This document shows positions 27,311 to 34,388 of a DNA stretch of 64,000 nucleotides, in pieces. The stretch spans positions 85,250 to 149,249 of the forward strand of contig DAOUBK010000094.1 of the NCBI GenBank assembly GCA_034432635.1. The letters are read 5' to 3'. The translations under genes and the position numbers were made by a program. The notes below the pieces were generated by a model, which worked only from the letters and a program-made list of their open reading frames with translations, made no database searches and was not told the origin of the DNA. Within the stretch, counting starts at the first letter, position 1. Each line of letters begins with the position of its first letter. This stretch comes from Roseiflexus sp034432635. GTDB lineage: Bacteria; Chloroflexota; Chloroflexia; Chloroflexales; Roseiflexaceae.

Positions 27311-27742
27311 TCAAAACCGCAACTCTGCCAGTTTCTGCGCGAACAGACTCGCATTTGCATCCATAGCACTCAACACATTCTGCCAGCGACGCGGCGCCCA
27401 GATCTCAAAGTGCCGGTTCAGCCCGGCGATGATTGCCTGATCGCCGAGTTCGGCGAACTCACGCAGATTCTGTGGAATAAGAATGCGCCCCTGGCGATCG
27501 AGCGTCATGTCGGCAGCACCCGAAAACAGCATGCGCTGCAGCTGGCGCGTCTCTTCACTGCCGATCGGCAGACTGCTCACCTGGCGCGCCAGTTCTTCCC
27601 AGACACTGCGCGGGAACCCCATCAAACATTTATCGAAACCACGTGTAATCACCACACCCTCGTTGAGTTCATCGCGAAATCGGGCCGGTATTGCCAGACG
27701 ACCCTTGTCATCGATGGTATGTTCATATTCACCCAGAAACAC
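27311..27742 (-). CDS. mraZ: Transcriptional regulator MraZ
   Basis: 143-residue DNA-binding protein with two SpoVT-AbrB-like repeats, each starting with the family signature: FLGEYEHTIDDKGRLAIPA at residues 2-20 and ADMTLDRQGRILIPQNLRE near 77-95. MraZ binds a row of TGGG boxes in its own promoter and represses or modulates the dcw operon. That array is present here 117-161 bp upstream (see the operator entry), so autoregulation is likely. First gene of the 18-gene cluster. Confidence 0.97.
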   Translation of the reverse strand: MFLGEYEHTIDDKGRLAIPARFRDELNEGVVITRGFDKCLMGFPRSVWEELARQVSSLPIGSEETRQLQRMLFSGAADMTLDRQGRILIPQNLREFAELGDQAIIAGLNRHFEIWAPRRWQNVLSAMDANASLFAQKLAELRF

Positions 27743-27858
27743 AATTGTTCGCCCGAACTAACAGGTTGACAACGTAATCAACACGTTAATTGTGCTGCGT
27801 GCTGTAAACCGCCCCGAACCCCGCATCGAATGAAGTAGAACATTTGTTTTACTCCACA

Positions 27859-27903
27859 ACCCACAGAACATCACGTTTCCCCACTTTGCCCCACATTTCC
27901 CCA
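27859..27903 (-). promoter_or_regulatory. MraZ operator: TGGGN boxes with 10-bp period
   Basis: Read on the minus strand, TGGGG occurs at 27899-27903, 27889-27893 and 27879-27883, exactly 10 bp apart, followed in the same phase by a degenerate TGATG (27869-27873) and TGGGT (27859-27863). TGGGN repeats with 5-bp spacers are the established MraZ target. Two more near-boxes, TGGGA (27930-27934) and TGGTA (27920-27924), also 10 bp apart, fall inside the promoter spacer. The array lies just downstream of the -10, where binding would block initiation or escape. Confidence 0.85.
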
Positions 27904-27913
27904 CCTAGCGATG

Positions 27914-27942
27914 ATTATATACCACTTATTCCCACATATCAA
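27914..27942 (-). promoter_or_regulatory. Sigma-70 promoter of the dcw operon
   Basis: On the minus strand, TTGATA (27937-27942) and a perfect TATAAT (27914-27919) are 17 nt apart. Expected initiation is near 27907, which gives a leader of about 165 nt before mraZ. This is the best promoter in the window and faces the whole division cluster. The rest of the 304-nt gap up to 28046 holds nothing else recognised. Confidence 0.85.
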
Positions 27943-28046
27943 GCAGAATATCCAGGTCTGCAAAACTTCATCGCATACGATGGCGTGTCGTTGTCGGTGT
28001 TGTCTGTCTGCACATGGCAGCGCTCTGACTACCACGTGCATTCCCG

Positions 28047-28829
28047 ATGTTCGGGTCTGAACCGCATGCCATCCTTCAGCCCGGTCCAGAAGCGCCCCCC
28101 ATCGTATACTCCCATATCTCAACCGCTGTACCTGGCGATCCGTTCACATATACGCTACGTATCGCCAATACCAGTATGCAGGTTCTCGATACGCTGACCA
28201 TAATCGCCACCCTGCCCGGCGGCGCCAGTCTGATCGCTATCAACGACAGTGGGATCGTTACGGGGACTGTGATCACGTGGTCTGCAACCGATCTGGCGGC
28301 TGGCGATGTGATCGAGCGATCGTATGTCGTCTCTGCCACGGCAAGCGTAACAACCGGTTTCTACGGCGTGACGGCGATCAGCGGCTCAACGACGGTCACA
28401 GCGGCCGGTCAACTGCTCACAACCCTGGTGAACGAGCTGCGACTCCACTCTTTACCAGCAGAACGCCAGCCACCGAAGTCGGTTCTGTCTTTGAGCCAGG
28501 CCTTTATTCTTATCAACCTCGGGCAGGGAAGCGGCGCCGCCGTTGATGAGGTGGATGTGAGGGCAGTATTGCCCGACAATGCTGATGTTGTGGCTATCAG
28601 CGATGACGGCACGTTGAATGACGGCGAAGCGAGCTGGCGGGCTGTCGATCTGGAAGCAGGGAAGTTTGCAGGCTTTACGGTCCTGCTATGCGCGAGAGCA
28701 GTTGGCGATGTGATCCGCATCACCGATTACCGGGCGCACATCGGCGACGCAACAGCTGTCCTCGGGGCAAGCGCAAGCCAGACAGTCGTTACTGAGGCAC
28801 GCCGTTATCTCTCCATCATAGCCCGCTGA
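28047..28829 (+). CDS. DUF11-type beta-sandwich repeat protein
   Basis: 260 residues of beta-sandwich sequence in two halves. The first (about 20-115) fits the DUF11 conserved repeat: GDPFTYTLRIANTSMQVLD, ATLPGGASLIAINDSG, ITWSATDLAAGDV. The second (about 140-250) is a diverged copy, with VRAVLPDNADVVAISDDG and ASWRAVDLEAGKFAGFTV. Such domains are normally extracellular, but no signal peptide or anchor is seen, and ATG 28047 has no clear ribosome binding site; an in-frame stop at 28026 rules out a longer N-terminus. It may be a fragment of a larger secreted protein. It is transcribed away from the dcw promoter and ends at a good hairpin. Confidence 0.6.
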   Translation: MFGSEPHAILQPGPEAPPIVYSHISTAVPGDPFTYTLRIANTSMQVLDTLTIIATLPGGASLIAINDSGIVTGTVITWSATDLAAGDVIERSYVVSATASVTTGFYGVTAISGSTTVTAAGQLLTTLVNELRLHSLPAERQPPKSVLSLSQAFILINLGQGSGAAVDEVDVRAVLPDNADVVAISDDGTLNDGEASWRAVDLEAGKFAGFTVLLCARAVGDVIRITDYRAHIGDATAVLGASASQTVVTEARRYLSIIAR

Positions 28830-28841
28830 ACCATGTGGATG

Positions 28842-28868
28842 GAGCGGCGCTGGTTTCCAGCGCCGCTC
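28842..28868 (+). terminator. Hairpin terminator after the DUF11 gene
   Basis: Perfect 12-bp arms GAGCGGCGCTGG (28842-28853) and CCAGCGCCGCTC (28857-28868) enclose a TTT loop. A weak T-rich tail (TGTTCATTGT) follows. It lies 13 nt after the stop codon and also between two converging genes, so it may work for both strands. Confidence 0.7.
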
Positions 28869-28918
28869 TGTTCATTGTGCCATTGGAAGTGGTACGGACA
28901 ATCAGAGCGGGAGAAGGC

Positions 28919-30085
28919 TCAGTACAGACGCACTTTATAACCGACCGTCTTCAGCAGTTCGCTGGCAATGACATACCGCTGAATTTCGTTGGTGCCTTCG
29001 TAGATGCGGAAGACGCGCGCATCGCGGTACATGCGTTCAAGCGGCAGTTCGCGTGAGAAACCCATGCCGCCATGGATTTGGATGGCTTCGTCGAGGATCC
29101 ATGCCAGCGCGTCGGTGCAGTACAGTTTGACGATACTCGACTCGAGTCGCGCGGTTTCGCCACGATCCACCTTCTTCGCGCAGTCGTACACGATCTGCTC
29201 CATCGTGTAGATTTTCACCGCCATGTCCGCCAGTTTGAACTGGATCGCCTGGAAATCGGCGATTGGACGACCAAACTGCTGCCGTTCGACAGCATATTTG
29301 AGCGACAGTTCATACGCTTCCTTCGCCGCGCCGAGGCAGGCAGCACCCAACCCACAGCGTCCGATGTCGAGCGTCTGGAGCGCAAGCGCATACCCGCGCC
29401 CGACTTCGCCGAGCACATTCGCCGCCGGTACACGGCAATCTTCGAAGAAGATCGACGCCGTATGCGATGCGCGCAACCCCATCTTCGGCTCGACTTTGCC
29501 AACCTTAAAACCGGGGAAGTCTTTCTCGACAATGAATGCAGTAATGCCGCGCGGGCCGGCGCCTGGATCGGTGCTGGCAAAAACGACGACCACGTCGGCG
29601 AACGAGCCGTTGGTGATCCACATCTTGCTGCCGTTAAGCACCCAGAAATCGCCATCTCGCACGGCAGTGGTGCGAATATGGGCAGCATCGCTGCCGGCGT
29701 TCGGTTCGGTCAATGCCCAGGCGCCCCACTTGCGACCCTCGATGAGCGGGGGCAGGTAGCGCTCCTTCTGGTCTGGCGTCCCGGCGAGATGGATTGACAT
29801 GGAACAAAGCTGAACGTGCGCCCCCAAAATAGTCCCCGTCGATGCACATTTGCGATTGATTTCTTCCAGCAAGACGCAGTAACCGGTAATGCCGGCATCG
29901 GAACCACCGTATGCTTCGGGGAAGGGAACGCCGAGCAGACCGAGATCGGCGGCTTTATGCAACATCTCAAATGGGACCCGCTCCTCTTCATCGATCTCGC
30001 GGGCAATCGGGGCGATCTCCTTGTTGGCGAACTCACGGACGGTCTGCCGCAGCAACCGGAGATCTTCGGGAAGTTCATACTCCAT
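28919..30085 (-). CDS. Acyl-CoA dehydrogenase
   Basis: 388-residue FAD flavoprotein catalysing alpha,beta-dehydrogenation of an acyl-CoA in beta-oxidation or branched-chain amino acid breakdown. WALTEPNAGSDAAHIRTTA is signature 1, and the C-terminal YEGTNEIQRYVIASELL carries the catalytic-base Glu and signature 2 together with QIHGGMGFSRELPLERMYRD. Length is standard. ATG 30085 has AGAAGGGAG upstream. It stands alone between a converging DUF11 gene and the divergent copper ATPase. Chain-length preference cannot be read from the sequence. Confidence 0.93.
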   Translation of the reverse strand: MEYELPEDLRLLRQTVREFANKEIAPIAREIDEEERVPFEMLHKAADLGLLGVPFPEAYGGSDAGITGYCVLLEEINRKCASTGTILGAHVQLCSMSIHLAGTPDQKERYLPPLIEGRKWGAWALTEPNAGSDAAHIRTTAVRDGDFWVLNGSKMWITNGSFADVVVVFASTDPGAGPRGITAFIVEKDFPGFKVGKVEPKMGLRASHTASIFFEDCRVPAANVLGEVGRGYALALQTLDIGRCGLGAACLGAAKEAYELSLKYAVERQQFGRPIADFQAIQFKLADMAVKIYTMEQIVYDCAKKVDRGETARLESSIVKLYCTDALAWILDEAIQIHGGMGFSRELPLERMYRDARVFRIYEGTNEIQRYVIASELLKTVGYKVRLY

Positions 30086-30181
30086 TGTGTGGTCTCCCTT
30101 CTACCTGTGCCTTTTTTTCATTATAACACGTTGCAGCATGGATGCAGGCGCAGATACTGCATACGGCGCGCTCTTTTGCTG

Positions 30182-30211
30182 TTGACCGCACTGCGATGTA
30201 CAGGGTATGAT
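30182..30211 (+). promoter_or_regulatory. Promoter for the copper ATPase gene
   Basis: TTGACC (30182-30187) and TATGAT (30206-30211) with an 18-nt spacer, about 43 nt before the start codon. The slightly long spacer would suit a MerR/CueR-type activator, but no clear dyad was found to back that. Confidence 0.6.
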
Positions 30212-30253
30212 AGATGTTCAATCAGATTTGTTGACAAAATGAGGATCGATAAT

Positions 30254-32905
30254 ATGGCCGATCAACAGATTCATCTTGCAGTCACCGGCATGACCTGTGC
30301 ATCATGTTCCGGTCGCGTCGCCAAGGCATTGCAGAAGGTTCCGGGCGTGATCAAAGCGCACGTCAACCTGGCAAGCGAACAGGCAGAGATCCATTTCGAC
30401 GCCGTACAGACGACGCCGGAACGATTGGTGGCAGCGGTCGAACAGGCTGGCTATGGTGTGATTACCGAGCGTATCGAAATACCGGTGACCGGCTTGACAT
30501 GTGCCTCGTGTGCGGCGCGGATCGAGAAGGCACTGCGCAGGGTTCCCGGTGTGATTGAAGCGACAGTCAATCTTGCGAATGAACGTGCAACGGTGCTGTT
30601 CTCGCCGTCTGATGCGGGATGGAGCGACTTGGTTGCCGCCATCGAACGCGCTGGCTACGGTGTCATCGACCAACGTGGCACAGCCGCTGACGGTGAAGAC
30701 GGCGAAGCGGCAGCACGCGCACGTGAACTGGCGCTGCGTCGCCGCACGCTTACGGTTGCGGCGGTATTGACCACCCCGCTCTTCCTGCTTTCAATGGGGC
30801 GCGATTTTGGACTGATCGCTCCCTGGTTGATTGGCGCGGGCGCGGAAATGGCACGCTCAATGAGCGGACCGATCCACGCTATGATGGAACACATCCCCGC
30901 GCGCGACGATCTGCTCAACTGGTTGTTTCTCTTCCTTGCCACACCGGTGCAGTTCTACGCCGGGCGCGATTTCTATGTCCATGCGTGGAAGGCGTTGAAG
31001 AACCGCACCGCAACGATGGACACCCTGATCGCAGTCGGTTCGTCGGCGGCATACTTCTACAGCCTGGCGCTGATGCTCACCGGTCTGGCGGGTCATGTCT
31101 ACTTCGAGACAGCAGCCGTCATCATCACCCTGATCCTGGTCGGTAAATACCTGGAAGCGCGGGCAAAGAGTCAGACCGGTGCAGCAATCAGAGCACTGAT
31201 CGGGTTGCAGCCAAAGACAGCGCGCGTGGTACGTGGCGGACAGGAGGTGGACATCCCTGCCGCCGATGTACGTCGCGGCGAGATTGTGATCGTGCGTCCC
31301 GGCGAGAAGATACCGGTCGATGGCATTGTCATTTCCGGCACGTCTGCCGTCGATGAGAGTATGATCACCGGCGAGAGCATGCCGGTGGAAAAACACGAGG
31401 GCGATACCGTTATCGGCGCGACGCTGAATCGTAGCGGGAGTTTCCAGATGCGCGCGACGCGCGTCGGCAGAGAGACGGCGCTGGCGCAGATTATTGCACT
31501 GGTGCAGCAGGCGCAGGGAAGTCGCGCGCCGGTGCAACGCCTGGTCGATCAGGTGTCTGCCGTCTTTGTGCCCATTGTCCTCGTGATTGCGCTGGTCACA
31601 TTTCTCGCCTGGTTCTTCGTCGGTGGAACGGGCTTCACCCAGGCGATGATCTTTGCCGTGGCAGTGCTGGTGATCGCCTGTCCCTGTGCGCTGGGACTGG
31701 CAACGCCGACCGCGATTATGGTGGGGGTGGGAACAGGCGCCGCACACGGCATTCTGATCAAGAATGCCGAAGGCCTGGAACGCGCCGGGAAGGTGCAGAC
31801 GGTTGCGCTCGATAAAACCGGCACAGTGACGGTCGGCAAGCCATCAGTCACCGACATCGTTCCACTTTCGGTTGCGACAGTCGCCGACAACGCACCGGCA
31901 CTCCGATTGAATGCGACCGATCATCAGGAAACGCTGCGTCCGGTTCTGCTCGACAATAGCACAGACTCTGCTTCATCCACCGTCAATGGCGAACCTCTTC
32001 CTCCAGACGATGTGCAGCGCAACGATCTGCTGCGTTGGGCGGCAAGCGCCGAGGCGCGCAGCGAACATCCACTTGGCGAGGCGCTCGTTCGTGCAGCACG
32101 GGAAGCCGGTATCCCGCTGGCTCCACCCCAGCGCTTCGAAGCCGTTGCCGGTCAGGGAGTGATTGCCACCATCGAAGGGCACAACGTGGCAGTCGGTAAC
32201 CTGGCGCTTATGCGCGAATGCGGCATCGATCCATCGCCTCTCGATGGCGACGTGACACGCCTGCAAAACGAGGGAAAAACCGTTATGCTCGTTGCCATCG
32301 ATGGCGCGGTACAGGGGGTCATCGCCGTCGCCGACACGATCAAGCCGACCTCGCGTGCAGCGGTCGGGGCATTGCGCCGTCAGGGGATTGACGTGTGGCT
32401 GCTGACCGGCGACAATCGCCGGACGGCAGAAGCGATTGCTCGTCAGGCGGGCATCGATCCGTCGCGGATCTACGCCGAGGTGCGCCCGGAAGACAAGGCG
32501 CGCATCGTTTATGAATTACAGCACAGATCGGAAGGACGTCGAATAGTAGCGATGGTTGGTGATGGCATCAACGATGCACCGGCGCTGGCGCAGGCTGATG
32601 TTGGCATTGCGATCGGCAGCGGCGCCGATGTGGCAATGGAGACTGCTGACATCACCCTCATGCACGGTGATCTGCGTGGTGTAGCGCAGGCAATCGATCT
32701 CAGCAAACGCACCCTGCATACTATTCGCTGGAATCTGTTCTGGGCGTTCATTTATAACATCGCCCTGATCCCAATTGCTGCCGGCGCACTCTATCCGCTG
32801 ACCGGGTGGCAACTGAGTCCAATGCTGGCTGCGGCAGCCATGGCATGCAGTTCGGTCTTCGTGGTGACGAACTCACTCAGGCTGCGGCAGGCGTTGGGGG
32901 CATGA
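30254..32905 (+). CDS. copA: Copper-translocating P1B-type ATPase
   Basis: 883-residue heavy-metal ATPase. Two N-terminal HMA domains each have a metal site: GMTCASC (C15, C18) and GLTCASC (C83, C86). Eight membrane helices carry CPC (C476-P477-C478) in the ion channel, the mark of Cu+ pumps. The phosphorylation site is DKTGT (D520), HP is in SEHPLGEAL, and the hinge is GDGINDAP (D770). Between the phosphorylation site and the HP motif lies an extra polar stretch of about 40 residues (DNAPALRLNATDHQE onward). ATG 30254 has GAGG at 30241-30244; ATG 30239 is an alternative. It probably exports Cu+ from the cytoplasm. No CopZ or regulator gene is adjacent. Confidence 0.95.
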   Translation: MADQQIHLAVTGMTCASCSGRVAKALQKVPGVIKAHVNLASEQAEIHFDAVQTTPERLVAAVEQAGYGVITERIEIPVTGLTCASCAARIEKALRRVPGVIEATVNLANERATVLFSPSDAGWSDLVAAIERAGYGVIDQRGTAADGEDGEAAARARELALRRRTLTVAAVLTTPLFLLSMGRDFGLIAPWLIGAGAEMARSMSGPIHAMMEHIPARDDLLNWLFLFLATPVQFYAGRDFYVHAWKALKNRTATMDTLIAVGSSAAYFYSLALMLTGLAGHVYFETAAVIITLILVGKYLEARAKSQTGAAIRALIGLQPKTARVVRGGQEVDIPAADVRRGEIVIVRPGEKIPVDGIVISGTSAVDESMITGESMPVEKHEGDTVIGATLNRSGSFQMRATRVGRETALAQIIALVQQAQGSRAPVQRLVDQVSAVFVPIVLVIALVTFLAWFFVGGTGFTQAMIFAVAVLVIACPCALGLATPTAIMVGVGTGAAHGILIKNAEGLERAGKVQTVALDKTGTVTVGKPSVTDIVPLSVATVADNAPALRLNATDHQETLRPVLLDNSTDSASSTVNGEPLPPDDVQRNDLLRWAASAEARSEHPLGEALVRAAREAGIPLAPPQRFEAVAGQGVIATIEGHNVAVGNLALMRECGIDPSPLDGDVTRLQNEGKTVMLVAIDGAVQGVIAVADTIKPTSRAAVGALRRQGIDVWLLTGDNRRTAEAIARQAGIDPSRIYAEVRPEDKARIVYELQHRSEGRRIVAMVGDGINDAPALAQADVGIAIGSGADVAMETADITLMHGDLRGVAQAIDLSKRTLHTIRWNLFWAFIYNIALIPIAAGALYPLTGWQLSPMLAAAAMACSSVFVVTNSLRLRQALGA

Positions 32906-33147
32906 GGATTGCACATTTCGGCATGCGACAGCACAGGATCGCCGGGCAACTGCAAACGTTCGCTGCAATTCAGTTCGACACGGGTCGGTGAGGATCGCCG
33001 AGGAGGGAGAGAGTTGGCCGCAATTTATTGCGGCACGGGTTAGCCCGGCACCGCTTCGGTCACCGTCAGGGCGGCACGGGGCGGCGCCGGTCCACGAGTC
33101 TACCGACATAAACGTCGGTCCAGGTCGAGAACGAAGAAAGATACAGA
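32906..33147. other. Intergenic region with two small hairpins
   Basis: GCCGCAA (33017-33023) and TTGCGGC (33028-33034) form a 7-bp stem with a TTTA loop; ACCGAC (33102-33107) and GTCGGT (33114-33119) form a 6-bp stem. Neither is followed by a T-run. No promoter or gene is evident. Confidence 0.4.
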
Positions 33148-33636
33148 TTGACACGCAACCCGGAATCTCTCATTCACCATAAACTAATCCATGCCGTTGG
33201 CGCAGTCGCCTATCGGTATGACGCGTGTCATCGTCTTCAGATCCTGCTGATCAAGAAACGTCAGGGCTACTGGACGCTACCGAAGGGTAAGGTCTATCAG
33301 GCTGAAGACGGTGTTTCCGCATTGCAGCGTGAGCTCTACGAAGAGACCGGTCTGACCGGCATTATCGAAGAGCCTGTGGTGCGGGTGATGTATATCACAC
33401 CACGACGACGGTTGCCACGCCGCAAAATTGTGACATACTATCTCGTGCAGGTGGCGCCGGATGCCATCGCCACACCGGGGGGGAGGGAATCTGGCGAGTC
33501 GATCGAGCGCGTGCGCTGGGTTACTCTCGCTGCAGCCCTCCAACGAGCGAAGCGCAAGTGTATTCGTGACATCATCGCCGCCGCACGCAAAGTGCTGCGC
33601 AGGCGACAGCAGGATCATAGGGTAGCAGATCGATGA
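33148..33636 (+). CDS. Nudix hydrolase
   Basis: 162-residue Nudix protein. The Nudix box covers residues 47-69 (G-x5-E-x7-REL-x-EE-x-GL), complete with the Mg-binding Glu residues, and follows KKRQGYWTLPKG. Substrates of the family are nucleoside diphosphates linked to another group; the basic TPRRRLPRRK loop could bind a polyphosphate, as in Ap4A or diphosphoinositol-type hydrolases, but the substrate is unknown. The start is TTG 33148 with GAAAG at 33136-33140, the only workable start before the box. Its end overlaps ruvA as ATGA. Confidence 0.9.
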   Translation: MTRNPESLIHHKLIHAVGAVAYRYDACHRLQILLIKKRQGYWTLPKGKVYQAEDGVSALQRELYEETGLTGIIEEPVVRVMYITPRRRLPRRKIVTYYLVQVAPDAIATPGGRESGESIERVRWVTLAAALQRAKRKCIRDIIAAARKVLRRRQQDHRVADR

Positions 33637-34226
33637 TTGCGTCGATTCGTGGCATACTCGTCGTAGTGGCAGCCGATCATGTCGTTGTGGAGACCGGCGG
33701 CATCGGATGGTTGATCTTCGCACCGCGCCCGGTGATCGCTGCACTAGGTGACATCGGCGCTACGGTACGCCTGTTTACCTGCCTGCTGGTGCGCGAAGAT
33801 TCGCTCACCCTCTACGGTTTTGAGACCGCCGAACAACGCCAGTTATTCGAGACACTGCTCAGTGTAACCGGCGTCGGTCCACAGGCGGCGCTGAACCTCC
33901 TCTCGTCGGGAACCATCGATGAACTACGGCTGGCAATTGCAACCGGCGATGTGGCGCGACTGGCGCGCACGCCGCGGATCGGCAGGAAACTCGCAGAGCG
34001 GCTGGTATTGGAACTGAAAGGCAAACTTGATATCAAGGGATTACCGGCCGGCGCCGCAGTCACCCCGGCAGTCGCGGCAGTGAATGCCGAGTTGAGCGAG
34101 ATGCTGGTCAGCCTGGGATTTACCGGCGCGGAAGCGGCAGCCGCGATTGCAGCCCTCCCATCGGACGCCCCTCTCGATCTCGAGGAGCGTCTGCGACTGG
34201 CATTGCGCTATTTTGGCGCCCCGTGA
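33633..34226 (+). CDS. ruvA: Holliday junction DNA helicase subunit RuvA
   Basis: 197-residue Holliday junction binding protein that loads the RuvB motor for branch migration. Domain I opens MIASIRGILVVVAADHVVVETGGIGW, domain II has two helix-hairpin-helix motifs (LLSVTGVGPQAALNLLS and LARTPRIGRKLAERLVLELKGK), and the C-terminal domain III (EMLVSLGFTGAEAAAAI) binds RuvB. ATG overlaps the Nudix stop. ruvB and ruvC are not in the window. Confidence 0.96.
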   Translation: MIASIRGILVVVAADHVVVETGGIGWLIFAPRPVIAALGDIGATVRLFTCLLVREDSLTLYGFETAEQRQLFETLLSVTGVGPQAALNLLSSGTIDELRLAIATGDVARLARTPRIGRKLAERLVLELKGKLDIKGLPAGAAVTPAVAAVNAELSEMLVSLGFTGAEAAAAIAALPSDAPLDLEERLRLALRYFGAP

Positions 34227-34282
34227 TCTGTACACCCCCCGGATGACACGATGTCATCGTATGATGCAGGACTGGAGCAGGA

Positions 34283-34311
34283 TTGACCTTCCTTCCGGCG
34301 TTCGTTACAAT
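34283..34311 (+). promoter_or_regulatory. Promoter of the histidine kinase/bcs operon
   Basis: TTGACC (34283-34288) and TACAAT (34306-34311) are 17 nt apart, about 78 nt before the kinase start. A GATGACA/TGTCATC hairpin (34242-34258) lies upstream, just after ruvA. Confidence 0.65.
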
Positions 34312-34370
34312 ACTCGATTGAGTAACGAAGCGCAACAGTGTACACAAAATCCAGAGCAGACGTTCGTTAC
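34301..34370. promoter_or_regulatory. Triple TTCGTTAC element over and after the -10 (candidate operator)
   Basis: TTCGTTAC at 34301-34308 overlaps the -10 hexamer. Its exact inverse GTAACGAA is at 34322-34329 and a third direct copy is at 34363-34370. The first two make a dyad with 8-bp arms centred just downstream of the -10, as expected for a repressor site. The binding protein is unknown; the response regulator of this operon lacks a DNA-binding domain. Confidence 0.5.
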
Positions 34371-34388
34371 TCCACTACGAGCACTGCA

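Noticed and set aside
29816..30253. Long N-terminal extension of the copper ATPase
   Set aside because: It is antisense to the 5' part of the acyl-CoA dehydrogenase and lacks HMA-like sequence; ATG 30254 has a ribosome binding site and the standard N-terminus.
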